Positions 12,108-21,895 of a stretch of 64,000 bases of DNA are shown here, one piece after another; the first letter of the stretch is position 1, and the number at the start of each line of letters is the position of its first letter. The DNA is from Anastatus disparis. Lineage: Eukaryota; Arthropoda; Insecta; Hymenoptera; Eupelmidae. The notes under the pieces are model-generated. The model made no database searches, was not told the origin of the DNA, and was given only the letters and a program-made list of their open reading frames with translations. The position numbers and the translations under genes are program-made. The stretch is taken from the NCBI GenBank assembly GCA_017163975.1, contig JAFFSR010000240.1, positions 124,001-188,000 on the forward strand, read 5' to 3'.

Positions 12108-12843
12108 AATACATCATTCGTACTAATTTTTAATATTTGTGAATGGATTAAAATAAAAATTACTTATGAAACTTATTGAAAAAATTTTAAATTATTCCTA
12201 ACACCATCTTACCGAAAATTATTTGAAATATTAAGAAGCTTCATAACTTTCATATACTTTGTGCAACTTAATCTTGTAAAAATTTTATCAAATATATTAA
12301 TTTTTTCTTTTTGTTAAATAATCATCGATGAAAACAACTGCAGTTATATTATTATATCAAAAGAAAAACAAATCAGATCACTTCACAAATGAAATTATTC
12401 TATTAGTGTATAATTAATATTTTTAAAAAAATTATTAAATATATATGTAAATCACAAAACTTGTTATGTAATCATCGAGCAATAATAAAAATTGATTATC
12501 TTTTAGTTAAAATAAAATCAAGTATTCTATACTAGAGAATTATTTAAAAATATAATGTTATTTCAACAATAATTTTTCAAAATTTAAATAATAATCTTAT
12601 AACAACATCAATAAAATACAATAATTTTGACATTTTTAGATTTTATTGTGTATTTTAGAAACCTGAAGAGGCTTTTTACATGAAAACAAAGGTGAAGCGT
12701 TGTTTATGTATTATAAAAATATTAACAAGGAATGTAGATTCTAACACATTAATTTTTACATTATTTACATTAAATACAAAATTATTATCACCAAAAAAAA
12801 ATTGAAATTATCTAAAATTTAAAAACTACTCAAAAACTTGACT
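12108..12843. other. AT-rich spacer between convergent Harbinger genes
   Basis: No coding sequence. Presumably the 3' untranslated regions of both genes; several AATAAA-type motifs occur on each strand. Confidence 0.45.
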
Positions 12844-13815
12844 CTAAGGATCTTGAAAATTATCTCTGACATAATTATTTTGCAATGGAACGGCTCCTTT
12901 ATTAACAAAATACTGTGTTAAATTACGTCGGATGATCGCTGGGTTTCTCACAATATCATCTGCATTTTGAATTTCTACTTCACTTTTTACAAATTCATCA
13001 TCCTATAGATCTTGTCTGTTGTTAGTTATGATAAAATTATGTAAACATATATAAGCACTTATGATATACCTATTAGTGGACAAATTAAACCCTAAGGCAC
13101 TGTTCAGTAATTGCCACTTGGTACATGAGATTCCGAAAGCAGATTCAATTGTAAACCTGGCACGGCTCAATCTATAATTAAAAATTTGTTCTTGTACACT
13201 GCGTAACAATTTTCGGTTATATGGTTTCATCAAGTTCATATTAATCCCAAATATTTCATCAGCTACGAACACATAAGGATATAATATATTGCTATTTGGC
13301 AAATTTGTTGGTTTAGATATCTGTAACTGGATGTTCTTAAGTTTTTCATAAAAACTTGAATTATTGAATACGTTGGAATCACTAAATGAATCTACAACAC
13401 AAAAAGATTGAGTTAAATTAAAAACACAAAAATTATTTTATATTCTTAATTTCAAAACTTACCACCATCACCAACTGTAAACTAAATAATTCTGCAATCA
13501 GCATGACTAATAGCCATAAGAACTATGCTATGAAATCTTTTGTAATTAAAGAAAATGCTGCCTCCATGTGGTGGTTTCTTCAGCCTCACATGTTTCCCAT
13601 CAAGCGCTCCAATGCAGTAAGGGAAATTCCATTTTTCTGCAAAAGATTTTGCTATATGTAACCACCTTGATTGATCAGGTAATCTCATATATAATGGTAT
13701 GAGGATCGTGGCAATAACTTTGCACGTTTCAGCAATAATCTCATAATATGTTGACTTCCCAACTCTGTACATTAAACTATTGACACAGGAATTTTCCCCA
13801 TTTCCCAAATAACTG
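12844..13815 (-). pseudogene. PIF/Harbinger transposase (HARBI1-like), inactivated
   Basis: Read on the minus strand from an acceptor-like TTATTCAG near 13815: YLGNGENSCVNSLMYRVGKS, then FPYCIGALDGKHVRLKKP with the first catalytic Asp, FNYKRFHSIVLMAISHADCR, a TAG (13482-13484) where Tyr is usual, and FTVGDG. A 71-bp intron (13462 down to 13392, GTAAGT to TTGTAG, phase 1) leads to SFSDSNVFNNSSFYEKL, YPYVFVADEIFGINMNLM, FNYRLSRARFTIESAFGI with the expected Glu, a second TAG (13003-13005), and RRNLTQYFVNKGAVPLQ to the final TAG at 12844-12846. Aligned from memory, the second catalytic Asp is replaced by Thr. Two nonsense codons and a lost catalytic residue make it a dead DDE nuclease. The first exon was not found; a microsatellite follows upstream. 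Confidence 0.85.
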
Positions 13816-13823
13816 AATAAAAA

Positions 13824-13828
<5 letters not shown>

Positions 13829-13875
<47 letters not shown>
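13829..13875. repeat. (AT)n microsatellite
   Basis: About 23 uninterrupted AT units, immediately upstream (minus sense) of the Harbinger transposase exon. Confidence 0.95.
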
Positions 13876-13878
<3 letters not shown>

Positions 13879-13914
13879 AAGATATATCGTCTACCTATGT
13901 GCCTTAGTTATTGA

Positions 13915-14080
13915 AATCGCTAAAATTTAGCTAAAGTTACTAAAATTACAATTCGATAAAATTTACTGAGTTATGGTACAAATTCGATAAAATTTAGCTG
14001 AAATTATGGTACTAAATTCAGATAAAATTTAGCTGAAAGTTACTAAGTTCGAAATCAGATAAAATTCAGCTAAATTACTG
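13915..14080. repeat. Short degenerate tandem repeat
   Basis: Four to five copies of a 31-40 bp unit built on ATTCGATAAAATTTAGCTGA followed by a TTATGGTACTAAA-like tail. Copies differ in length and sequence. Confidence 0.7.
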
Positions 14081-14219
14081 GGATACTGAATTTAATTGTT
14101 AGCTAATTTATTATTGTTATCTAATTTAAGAACGTTCTCTTGAAATTGATATTGTTTGATAATTGATATTGACAATGGGGGTTATGGGATGTGCCTTAAC
14201 ACTTGATCAACAAGGAACG

Positions 14220-14335
14220 TCAATATAATAAGCAATAATTTGATATCTTGATTATTTTATAGAGTTTTTATTGATAATTATAAGGTGTAGATTATTGCAA
14301 CTCATTTATATTAACAATTTTAAAATCAAATAACA
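14220..14335 (+). repeat. Dispersed repeat copy A (partner at 43.15 kb)
   Basis: This segment, including AAGGTGTAGATTATTGCAA and AACAATTATAA, recurs in reverse orientation at about 43148-43258 with moderate divergence. The family is not recognised. Confidence 0.6.
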
Positions 14336-15059
14336 ATTATAAAACCAAGGATCCAAAACCAAGGATTTTCCGAATTTTTCGCTTAAAACTCCTTTAACGT
14401 TAGTATGAAGGGAATGAGGATACAAATACATCACAAATTATTAAAGTAAAGTGAAAAGCCTTTAATTTGCTTTTTTGAAAACGTTTCTAGGTGCCATAGA
14501 ACCCTAGTTACAACGATTTCAAGTCGAGAGTCTCCCTAAAAACAAGCTTTTCAACATATCTGACTTGTTTTTTTGAAAAAATTTTTTAAATCATATTTTA
14601 ACGCTTAGGTAAAACAAATTGAGAAAAAAATAATCGCATTTTACCATTACTTTATTTACGCCCTTAAAATTGAGCCCTAAAATCATATTTTTGCTCTCTT
14701 ATTGGATTAAACTCTCTTTTAATGGTACAAAACATTGTCTTTTGTAGGTTTTCAACTTAGGAACAAGAATCTATTGTTTGAATGTAGCTTAAAAAATTTT
14801 AGAACCTTTAACTTTTCAAGGCAGAATTTTGCTAAAATTATCTTTAGAAGATTTTTTTCTGTACAAATAATTATATTTTATTTTAATCGGACTTTAAAAT
14901 TTGTGAGTGTAGTAAAAAATAAATCTATTTATTTATGTATTATTTATAAAAAATATTTTGAAACGTGTAATCTGGGCGTTAAACATTCAGAACAGTCAAA
15001 GATCTTTTATAGTTTTAAAATTATGATTTGAAAGATTCATTATATATAAGTTGTAACGT
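14336..15059. other. Gene-free AT-rich stretch
   Basis: Contains ACCAAGGATCC/ACCAAGGATT direct repeats at 14343-14367. The open frame at 14735-15031 has no recognisable motif and looks like chance. Confidence 0.35.
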
Positions 15060-16375
15060 TTTTCCCTTTCGGGAGGGGGAATACGTGTTAACTCCTGTTG
15101 CCAGACGCTTTAACCGGGTTTAACACATTTGGTTATGTTAGGGAGTACCTTGGCTTTATTGTACTCATTAACTTATGTACACTTGGCGGAAAGGATATTT
15201 TCCTTCATACCCGTGCCGAAACTTTGCCTAAAAGTGCTCCTCATGCGGCAGGGAACCAGCCGAATACATTCGTGTTATTCCGTTACATACGTGCGCAGAA
15301 CGCACCGCGCAGCTACGAACTGTACGTCTTCTCGGTCGCTTCGCTGTCTGCTGTATACTTAAACTATATCTATATATACGCGAATGTCTAACCTTAGCAT
15401 TAAGGTAGTCCCGTCATCAGCTATAGTTTGTTAATCGTAAAAATTAAAAAAACGTATCATCTTTTGAAACTTGCAACAATGTTAGTTTTTATTTCAAATA
15501 TTATCTCCGAAAATTTCAGCTTGCTTTGCGACTGTTTTCACATATAGTACTTGAAATTTATTTTTATAATAACCTAAATTATCGACTTTGAATGAGATTA
15601 TCTTCAAAAATAACAACCTAAATTTTACTGATGATATATGAAATAAAATTTTTTTGAAAGTTTCAAAAATTATACGTTTTTTATTTTTACGAACACAAAT
15701 ATACTGACGACACTAAATAGATAAATGCATACATCATACTTGTATACACACTCGATATTAATACACTAATATACATATAATAGTTTAAATTATAACGAAT
15801 TATAACTTTCGTTTAAAATAGATATTCTTTTTTATACACGTTTCTTTTAATTCACGACACTCTTTTAAACACTTCATGATTGTTTTTGTACAAAAAAAAT
15901 AATTAAATTCATGTTTTTACACGTTTTGCTTTACACGTTTTGTTTTTGTGCACTTGATATTAATACATTTATATTTATTAAAATGAACTATATCTTTACT
16001 AACATACACAATTGTTTTAACTCACAATTTTTTCTTTTGCTCTTTAAAAGGTTTTCATACACAAAATATAGTAATATAAAAGTATTATAAACACATTTCA
16101 TTATTTCTCACGTTTTTTAAATTTGAATTATCATTTATATATTTATTGTGTATCTTATGTTAACTGCTATGTGTGCTGCTATGTTCGGTTTTTTCTCTCT
16201 CTCTTTCTCTACCGAACTCAACTGTATACTGTAATTGCTTGCGCATGCGCGCTACAACGAAATAACGCAACAGATGACTCTTCGCTTTTGACGAATTTTT
16301 TTTTATTAAAAATGGAGTTTTATCACTTTTTGGGGTGGCAAAGTTCCGGCCGGGCATGAAGGAAAATCGTATACG
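15060..16375. repeat. GC-rich islands that are diverged inverted copies of each other
   Basis: The reverse complement of about 15190-15330 matches about 16225-16372: GGCAAAGTTTCGGCACGGGT on one side, GGCAAAGTTCCGGCCGGGCA on the other, both followed by ATGAAGGAAAAT; further in, GTAACGGAATAACAC versus CAACGAAATAACGCA. Possibly long terminal inverted repeats of an old element about 1.3 kb long. The interior (15420-16130) is AT-rich and holds a smaller foldback. Outer limits and superfamily are unknown; no protein evidence. Confidence 0.45.
15436..15691. mobile_element. 256-bp palindromic MITE
   Basis: Left end CGTAAAAATTAAAAAAACGT, then ATCTTTTGAAACTT, mirrors the right end AAGTTTCAAAAATTATACGT then TTTTTATTTTTACG. 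Arms of roughly 75 bp or more surround an AT-rich centre. No coding capacity. Confidence 0.65.
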
Positions 16376-16465
16376 TTCCTCGGCACGAAACAGGCTCATC
16401 ATATGCGTTGGTTTTGCAAACCAACACGCGCATGGAATGAGCCTGTTCCGTGCCTCGGAACGTAA
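16371..16465. repeat. 95-nt near-perfect hairpin
   Basis: ACGTTCCTCGGCACGAAACA at 16373 pairs with TGTTCCGTGCCTCGGAACGT ending at 16463, and inside it GTTGGTTT-TGC-AAACCAAC forms a second tight stem. The GC-rich stem is unusual in this AT-rich background. It could be a small palindromic transposon or the precursor shape of a small RNA; the sequence alone does not decide. Confidence 0.7.
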
Positions 16466-16467
16466 TA

Positions 16468-16871
16468 TACTATTTCCGAATGCGTACCTCAAATGGCAGC
16501 GCTGCATATTTTACCACAGACATAAGAAAACTTCGAATTATGCATTGAGTTCTGCATCACGATTATTTTGTTTTTTCTTATAGGTTATTCATGCAAAATT
16601 CAAATGATAACAACTTAAATTTTATTGCTTATATAATTTAAATTCACAATATTAGATTCTATATGATTATTGAAGAAAGAAATAAAAATTTTATTTAATC
16701 AAATTATAATTCGGATTATGAAAAAAGAAAGTAATATTGTTTGTTTACTAAAATTATGTCATTAAGTAATAAGTAACGATGATGCGAAATTTGCTCTATA
16801 ATTTGAAATTGTCTTATGCCTGTGGTAAAATATGCGATGTTGCCATTTGAGGTACACATTCGGAAAAATAT
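16468..16871. mobile_element. About 400-bp non-autonomous element with 75-bp inverted ends
   Basis: TTTCCGAATGCGTACCTCAA, then ATGGCAGCGCTGCATATTTTA, at 16473 onward is mirrored at 16797-16866 (TAAAATATGCGATGTTGCCA, then TTTGAGGTACACATTCGGAA). The interior is AT-rich and non-coding. A third copy of the end sequence lies at 23088-23160, so this is a repeat family. Confidence 0.65.
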
Positions 16872-17094
16872 CCTTTCCTATTTTTTGCTATTTAATAAAA
16901 GAATGATTAAATCAATTAATAAGTGAATCTTTAAGTGAAACTAAATAATAGTTTACTTTCGGCCTGGACGGTCTAATTTGTACCAGCGGCTTTAACCTGC
17001 AACAATGTGCAAAACAAAAGAGACAATTGATTAATAACTAATTATAATGATATTAATAGGCAACGGCACCTAATATCGCTATACTTAATTCTAC
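16872..17094. other. Spacer before GC-rich island
   Basis: AT-rich sequence with a GC-richer patch (GGCCTGGACGGTC at about 16961). No coding features. Confidence 0.3.
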
Positions 17095-17099
17095 GGTAA

Positions 17100-17405
17100 C
17101 AATGGGTAGCCGGCTTCCTTGATTATCTAAATTACGAATCTCTACGGGCGTGCGGAGCCCTTAAGTGATGTAAAGACAATGGGTGGCCGACACCCTTAAC
17201 TTATTCTAAAATCTTAATAACTACGCGGCAGTCGGACGGAGTCCTTTAACTAGCATAAAAATGCAATGGGTGGACGACACCCTTAATTTATTCTATTGTT
17301 CACGTAAACGCGGACGCGACAGCTATGGGTGGACAATACCCTTAATTAAGCTAGTGGCGAAATGTGAAATAGAATATAAGACTTTGGGTGGACGTCACCC
17401 TTAAA
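17100..17405 (+). repeat. Iterated GGGTGG...CACCC motif array
   Basis: Five copies of a motif based on GGGTGGACGACACCCTTAA (about 17103, 17180, 17268, 17325, 17387), spaced about 60-85 bp, separated by unrelated sequence rich in CG dinucleotides. Each core can form a small hairpin (GGGTG/CACCC). This could be an array of protein-binding sites inside a long terminal repeat or foldback end. Confidence 0.7.
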
Positions 17406-17880
17406 TTCAGCGACGCAAAGTCGGCATTGCGGCGACGGCAAAAGGTTGCCAGTGTATGCTCTAAGTATCATAGATTTACGCCTGTGTGCGCACTGGACGT
17501 ATCTCTAATACTGCCAGCATATGCACTGTAGTGTAGACCTGTGTGCGCACTTGGTCTACCCTTATGTGCAAGAGAGAGAAGCTCTGCCTAAGCTGTGGTG
17601 CTCCACAAGCCAAGGCAGCCAGCTACTACCTGTCTCCCTCTCTCTTAGCCTTGTGTGCTCACTTAGGTAAAGAGAGAGGGGAGACCGTAGTCTACACTGC
17701 TCTTTTCTGGATAGCTTCTCGGCCTCTTATATACTCTGGCCTCATTTTTCTCGCTGTGTGCAACGACGTTCGAGGTTGCCGCCTAGCGGCTGAGCTCAGA
17801 ACTACTGTTCTATAGTATCTTGGCCGTTAGGCGGGAGATTTGAAATGCGCGGGTATGTATACTCGTCGCAAAGTAACTAA
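17406..17880. other. GC-rich island, possible promoter or solo LTR
   Basis: GC-rich, non-coding as far as I can tell. It has repeated CCTGTGTGCGCACT (about 17482 and 17540) and CTGCCAGCATATGCACT-like segments, inverted CTCTCTC/GAGAGAG tracts (17640 and 17671) that pair as a hairpin, and CTTATATACTCTGG (17726), which could be a TATA box. The open frame at 17543-17815 shows no known domain. Terminal TG...CA ends were not found, so the LTR reading is only a possibility. Confidence 0.35.
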
Positions 17881-18109
17881 ATTAAAAATCATATACATAT
17901 ATTAGCGTTATATCATACTACTTGAATATTAGTGCAATATGAGCTCATCTTTTTTGAGCCCATCGCATTTGGGTCTCGGATTTTCTTCTAGCTTTGGGAT
18001 CTTTTTTTTTACATAAAATCATGAAAAAAGCCGCGTCCATTCGGTCCAACGCTCGATTTTTTCCAAGTAATAAGCAGTTTTGTCTGTTTTGTTGAAAAAA
18101 TTGCATCTG

Positions 18110-20104
18110 CTTCATAATTTTACGAAGATAATGACGAAGTCAGTGACGGCATTGATGGAGAGGCTATTGATAAAAATGATTTAAAAAAATGAATCCCATG
18201 AAAGCGATAGTTATGAAGAAACTGAAAATAATGATGAAGATGACGATGACAACGTTTTTCTTCCAGCGGGCCAAAAAGACAAAAGCGTAAAGTTATGGAC
18301 TCAAAATAAACTAATGTAACTTAGTTAGAGAGCTTAACTTACCTAAACATGGAGCAGAACTTTTAGTTTCAGCTTTAAAAGGCATAAATGAGTTGACAAA
18401 TTCAACCAAAGTATCTTTTTCCAGAACAAGGAGCAAAAGTTTCGAACCATATTTTGAAGAAATAAATCATGATGGTAATAATAGTTATTTATGTACCTTG
18501 GGCGAGCCTTGCGCGATTACGACCTGAGGACGATATTAACATCGTGGGATAATAAAGCCTCGGCCGTTCGCTTCGCTCGTGCGCCTCGGCTTTATTATCC
18601 CACGATGTAAATATCGTCCGAAGGCCGTCATCGCGCAAGGCTCGCCCAGGGTGCTTAAAAAATTTTTCGTCCCAGGCAAGGACGCATGAGGGTTTTTAGG
18701 TGCAGATGTTTTTTTACAAATAATTATATATTTATATAATAAAATTAAAATTATATGGTACTCTTTTTTATTAGAATTTATTAATTTTTGATATTAAATA
18801 AAAAAATTAACAATCTATAATAAACAAGAAATAATAAAATTAAAAAGAAATAATAACATCGACAATAAATAATAAAATTAACATTATTAAAATTATTCAT
18901 AGTTAACAATATTATTGCAATTTTATAATTTTTTTTTTTATAAATATCCATTTTTTAAAATGATAAAATTCTATAGCACAAGCTGTAGCTTGAATACCGA
19001 ATACAACTGAACTTGCAGTTTTGCACTATTGATTCTTTTGTTTTTGATTTAAGTCGAAATACGATAGAGAAATATTGCTGCTGGGTTATAATGAACTCAA
19101 TGCAACCCAGGAGCTTTATATTCCTAGGTTAATGTATATCAAGTCGAAGAATGGAGATTGTTCATAGATTCATCAACTGGAAGTTTAAAAGCTGTATTAC
19201 TACACAACAGCAACTACTATGCCTCAGTTTCTATAGTGCACTCCACTACAATGAAGGAAACATATGAAAATCTCAAAATTATACTACAAAAAATTCAGTA
19301 TGACATGCATAAATGGCTTATATGTGGCGATTCGAAAGTTTCTGGAATATTGTTAGGACAGCAGTCTGTATTTACAAAGACGACATGTTTCTTGTGCTTA
19401 TGGAATAGTAGAGACCGTGCAAAGCACTATACAAATTATAAATGGCCTGAAAGTAAATCTCTCGAAGTCGGAAAAAGTAACGTTATAGCTAGTCCATTTG
19501 TTGACCCGAAAAAAGTTCTCATTCTGCCAGTACACATCAAACTTGGTGTAATAAAACAATTTGTTAAGGCTTCAAATTTAGATGGCCGGTGTTTCAATTA
19601 CTTAGAAAGCAAGTTTCCAAATGAATCAGATGCGAAATTGAAAAAAGGTATTTTTGATGGTCCAGAAATTGGAAAAATGATGTCTGATTATCAGTTTATT
19701 ACTTTCATGACATTGAAAGAGCTGCATGGCTTAGCTTTCAGGAAGTTACTAAAAACTTTTTGGTTAATCGCAGAAGCCCAAATTACAAAGAAATTGTATC
19801 TAAAATGGTTGAGAACTTTGGGAAAATGGGTTGTCTAATAAATTACAAATTACATTTTCTACACAATCACTTAGATAGTTTTCCTGATAACTGTGGAGAT
19901 TATAGTGAAGAACAGAGAAAGCGTTTTCACCAAGACAGTAAAGTAATCGAGAAGCGTTATCAAGGTAAATGGAATACTAGTATGCTGGCTGATTACTGCT
20001 TAATGTTGAAAAAAGATTGTAAAGCTACTAAGAAAAAACGTAGAAGGAAACCTTTGCACCGATCATTTGACGAGAAACGTGTAAGGTATAGTAAAAAAAA
20101 ATAA
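18110..20104 (+). pseudogene. Relic of an unnamed DDE-like TE gene widespread in arthropods
   Basis: 5' part (18120-18500): an acidic tract (NNDEDDDDNVFLPAG) then LVRELNLPKHGAELLVSALK and SFSRTRSKSFEPYFEE. 3' part: from 19134 the frame reads VEEWRLFIDSSTGSLKAVLL, KWLICGDSKVSGILLGQQ, TCFLCLWNSRDRAKHY, LPVHIKLGVIKQFVKA, to about 19755. A frameshift at a T-run then gives SPNYKEIVSKMVENFGKMGC, LHFLHNHLDSFPDN, EEQRKRFHQDSKVIEKRYQG and a lysine-rich end at 20104. From memory, near-identical motif orders occur in many uncharacterised arthropod proteins; Asp in RLFID and ICGDSK suggests a DDE transposase fold (inference). The parts are separated by about 630 bp including a palindromic MITE. Upstream of 19134 the frame is closed by TAG, so it is broken. 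Confidence 0.65.
18495..18653. mobile_element. 159-bp palindromic MITE
   Basis: The left arm ACCTTGGGCGAGCCTTGCGC is mirrored by GCGCAAGGCTCGCCCAGGGT. The arms (about 67 bp each, 18495-18561 and 18587-18653) continue through ATCGTGGGATAATAAAGCC/GGCTTTATTATCCCACGAT around a GC-rich centre (CGTTCGCTTCGCTCGTGCG). It interrupts the DDE-like relic. Confidence 0.85.
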
Positions 20105-20139
20105 ATGGCGTGAATTTTGGTTTGTTTAACGCGAATTTT

Positions 20140-20365
20140 GTATATTTTACCTTAAAATGACTTTCACTTTGACGTGATGGAGTCAAAAGGACCACGGATT
20201 CGGATTCAGCGACCCTAAAAACATAAATATATACTGTTAAAATATGGTTCCCACTAATTTTTTAGATTTGACCTTCAAATGACCTTAACCCTGAGGTGAT
20301 GGGGTCAAACGGACCACGGATTCGGATTCAGCGACCCCAAAAATATAAGATATATATGGTCTGGT
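20140..20365 (+). repeat. Tandem pair of a 117-bp unit
   Basis: GGACCACGGATTCGGATTCA then GCGACCC occurs at about 20189 and 20310, each preceded by ATTTKACCTTMAAATGACYTT and a GAYGTGATGGRGTCAAA-like block. It directly follows the DDE-like relic, so it may be part of that element's terminal region. Confidence 0.8.
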
Positions 20366-21747
20366 CCGTGGGTTTTGAAATTTTTTTGTGGGGCTGTGTA
20401 ATTATTTCTAAAAATTAAAGTTGCTGATTATCAGCTGCAATTATTTCCACATTTTGACATTCTTTCTTTATTCATTGCACTAATATATTCATATGATTTA
20501 CAGGTAACTTAAGGTCCGTAGGACGCAGTAGGAGAAATTGGCGAAGTGTCGAGGTCGATGTCCTTATTAAAAAAATTTATTTATTTATTTATAATTCAAT
20601 AAATATTGGAAAAATCCATTTAACAAATAAGTATTATTAACCAGCCTTAACCAGCATCTATGCAAGTTGATTTAAATATTTCCAACCCTGTACCTGATCA
20701 AAAAATTATTTCTGCTCATCTAAGAAATAAAAGCTTATCAGTTTAAAAATGAAGCAAAGATTTCATGACAAGTAAATTTCGAAAAAAAGCATTTAATTTC
20801 TTAGGAGTCATTCTGGTATATGCATCTTCTTTTACTGTTTACAAAAAGATAGAAGGATTTCTTAATGAGCAGTCTGTTTAATTATGTTAAATGTTCAAAT
20901 TCAAAGATCTTTATAAGGAAACATAGTGTCGAAGTATTTGGTAACTTTTTTTTCTTAGTGTTTGTAAAACTTTCTTTAAAACTTACGTTTTTTATGAGCT
21001 ACAGTGGAAAAGTATACTGTAAATAATTTATTCATCCGATATTTAATTTTATGAATTTTAATTTTGACAAAATTTGGAAGAATTGTTAGAAAAAATAGAA
21101 TAATTTTTTTTTATTTAAAAGGCTTAAAAATCATTCCAATATTAAAATTAAGAAAAAAACTATAAAAGAGAATGTAGGTCGTTCACAAAAAAAAAGAGGT
21201 AAGACTGTAACGTTAGCGCGTTCTGTTCATTCTTTCAGCATTTCCGTTAGATTTTCTTACTCTATTTGTGCACCTTTTTTTCTTTAAGCATACAGACATC
21301 TAGACACAGCTTGAAGAATTTCAATTACTCCCCTTTCTTCGTATCGTTTGTTAAACAAAAGTGACTGTAACGTAGAGTTTATTGGATGTGTAGTAACACA
21401 TAAAAGAACACATGGTTGACGAAAAACAACAAAAAAGGAAAATTGCTGAGACATAAGGTCCCTCTCATGTCACCACAGAATGTCGTAAATTTTCTGTTAC
21501 GCTATGTACCCCGTGTGACGAATGATTGAATGCTGGTATTACTTTTTCGCAAGACATTTGTTTTTCAATTTTCGACTTTAGAGGTATTGACCTTAAACTT
21601 TATTGCAATGTATATATCAAGCTTGGTGCGTAAAATGTGAAAATTGAAGTAAAGATTGTTGTTTTGAAAAATTTTAAGTGTCGATTTTCAAGTAATTTTG
21701 AAAATCGACATAAAATATATACATTTGTCTAACATATTAAGGACTTT

Positions 21748-21750
<3 letters not shown>
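20366..21750. other. AT-rich stretch with weak coding-like traces
   Basis: Mostly featureless. At 20653-20745 an open frame (SMQVDLNISNPVPDQKIISA) and at 20764-20880 another (MTSKFRKKAFNFLGVILVYA) look like possible remains of coding sequence, unidentified. Nothing else supportable. Confidence 0.3.

Positions 21751-21751
<1 letters not shown>

Positions 21752-21797
<46 letters not shown>
21752..21797. repeat. (AT)n microsatellite
   Basis: About 23 AT units. The MITE at 21798 is inserted at its right end. Confidence 0.95.
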
Positions 21798-21799
<2 letters not shown>

Positions 21800-21893
21800 C
21801 TGGTAGAAATTCAACCATCCGTTGGCCAACAGTTGGTTAATCTTTAATAAATTAACCAACCGTTGGTTAAAGTTGGTTAAATTTCTACTAGGG
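21798..21893. mobile_element. 96-bp MITE, CCCTGGTAGAAAT family, copy 1
   Basis: Ends CCCTGGTAGAAATT and AATTTCTACTAGGG are inverted repeats flanked by TA on both sides. The interior carries CCGTTGGTTAA-type motifs in both orientations. A TA duplication suits a Tc1/mariner-type MITE. A second copy with the same ends is at 42765-42921. Confidence 0.85.
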
Positions 21894-21895
21894 TA

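Noticed and set aside
17095..17880. Solo LTR of a retrotransposon
   Set aside because: GC-rich with a TATA-like site, but no TG...CA ends, primer-binding site or target duplication could be found.
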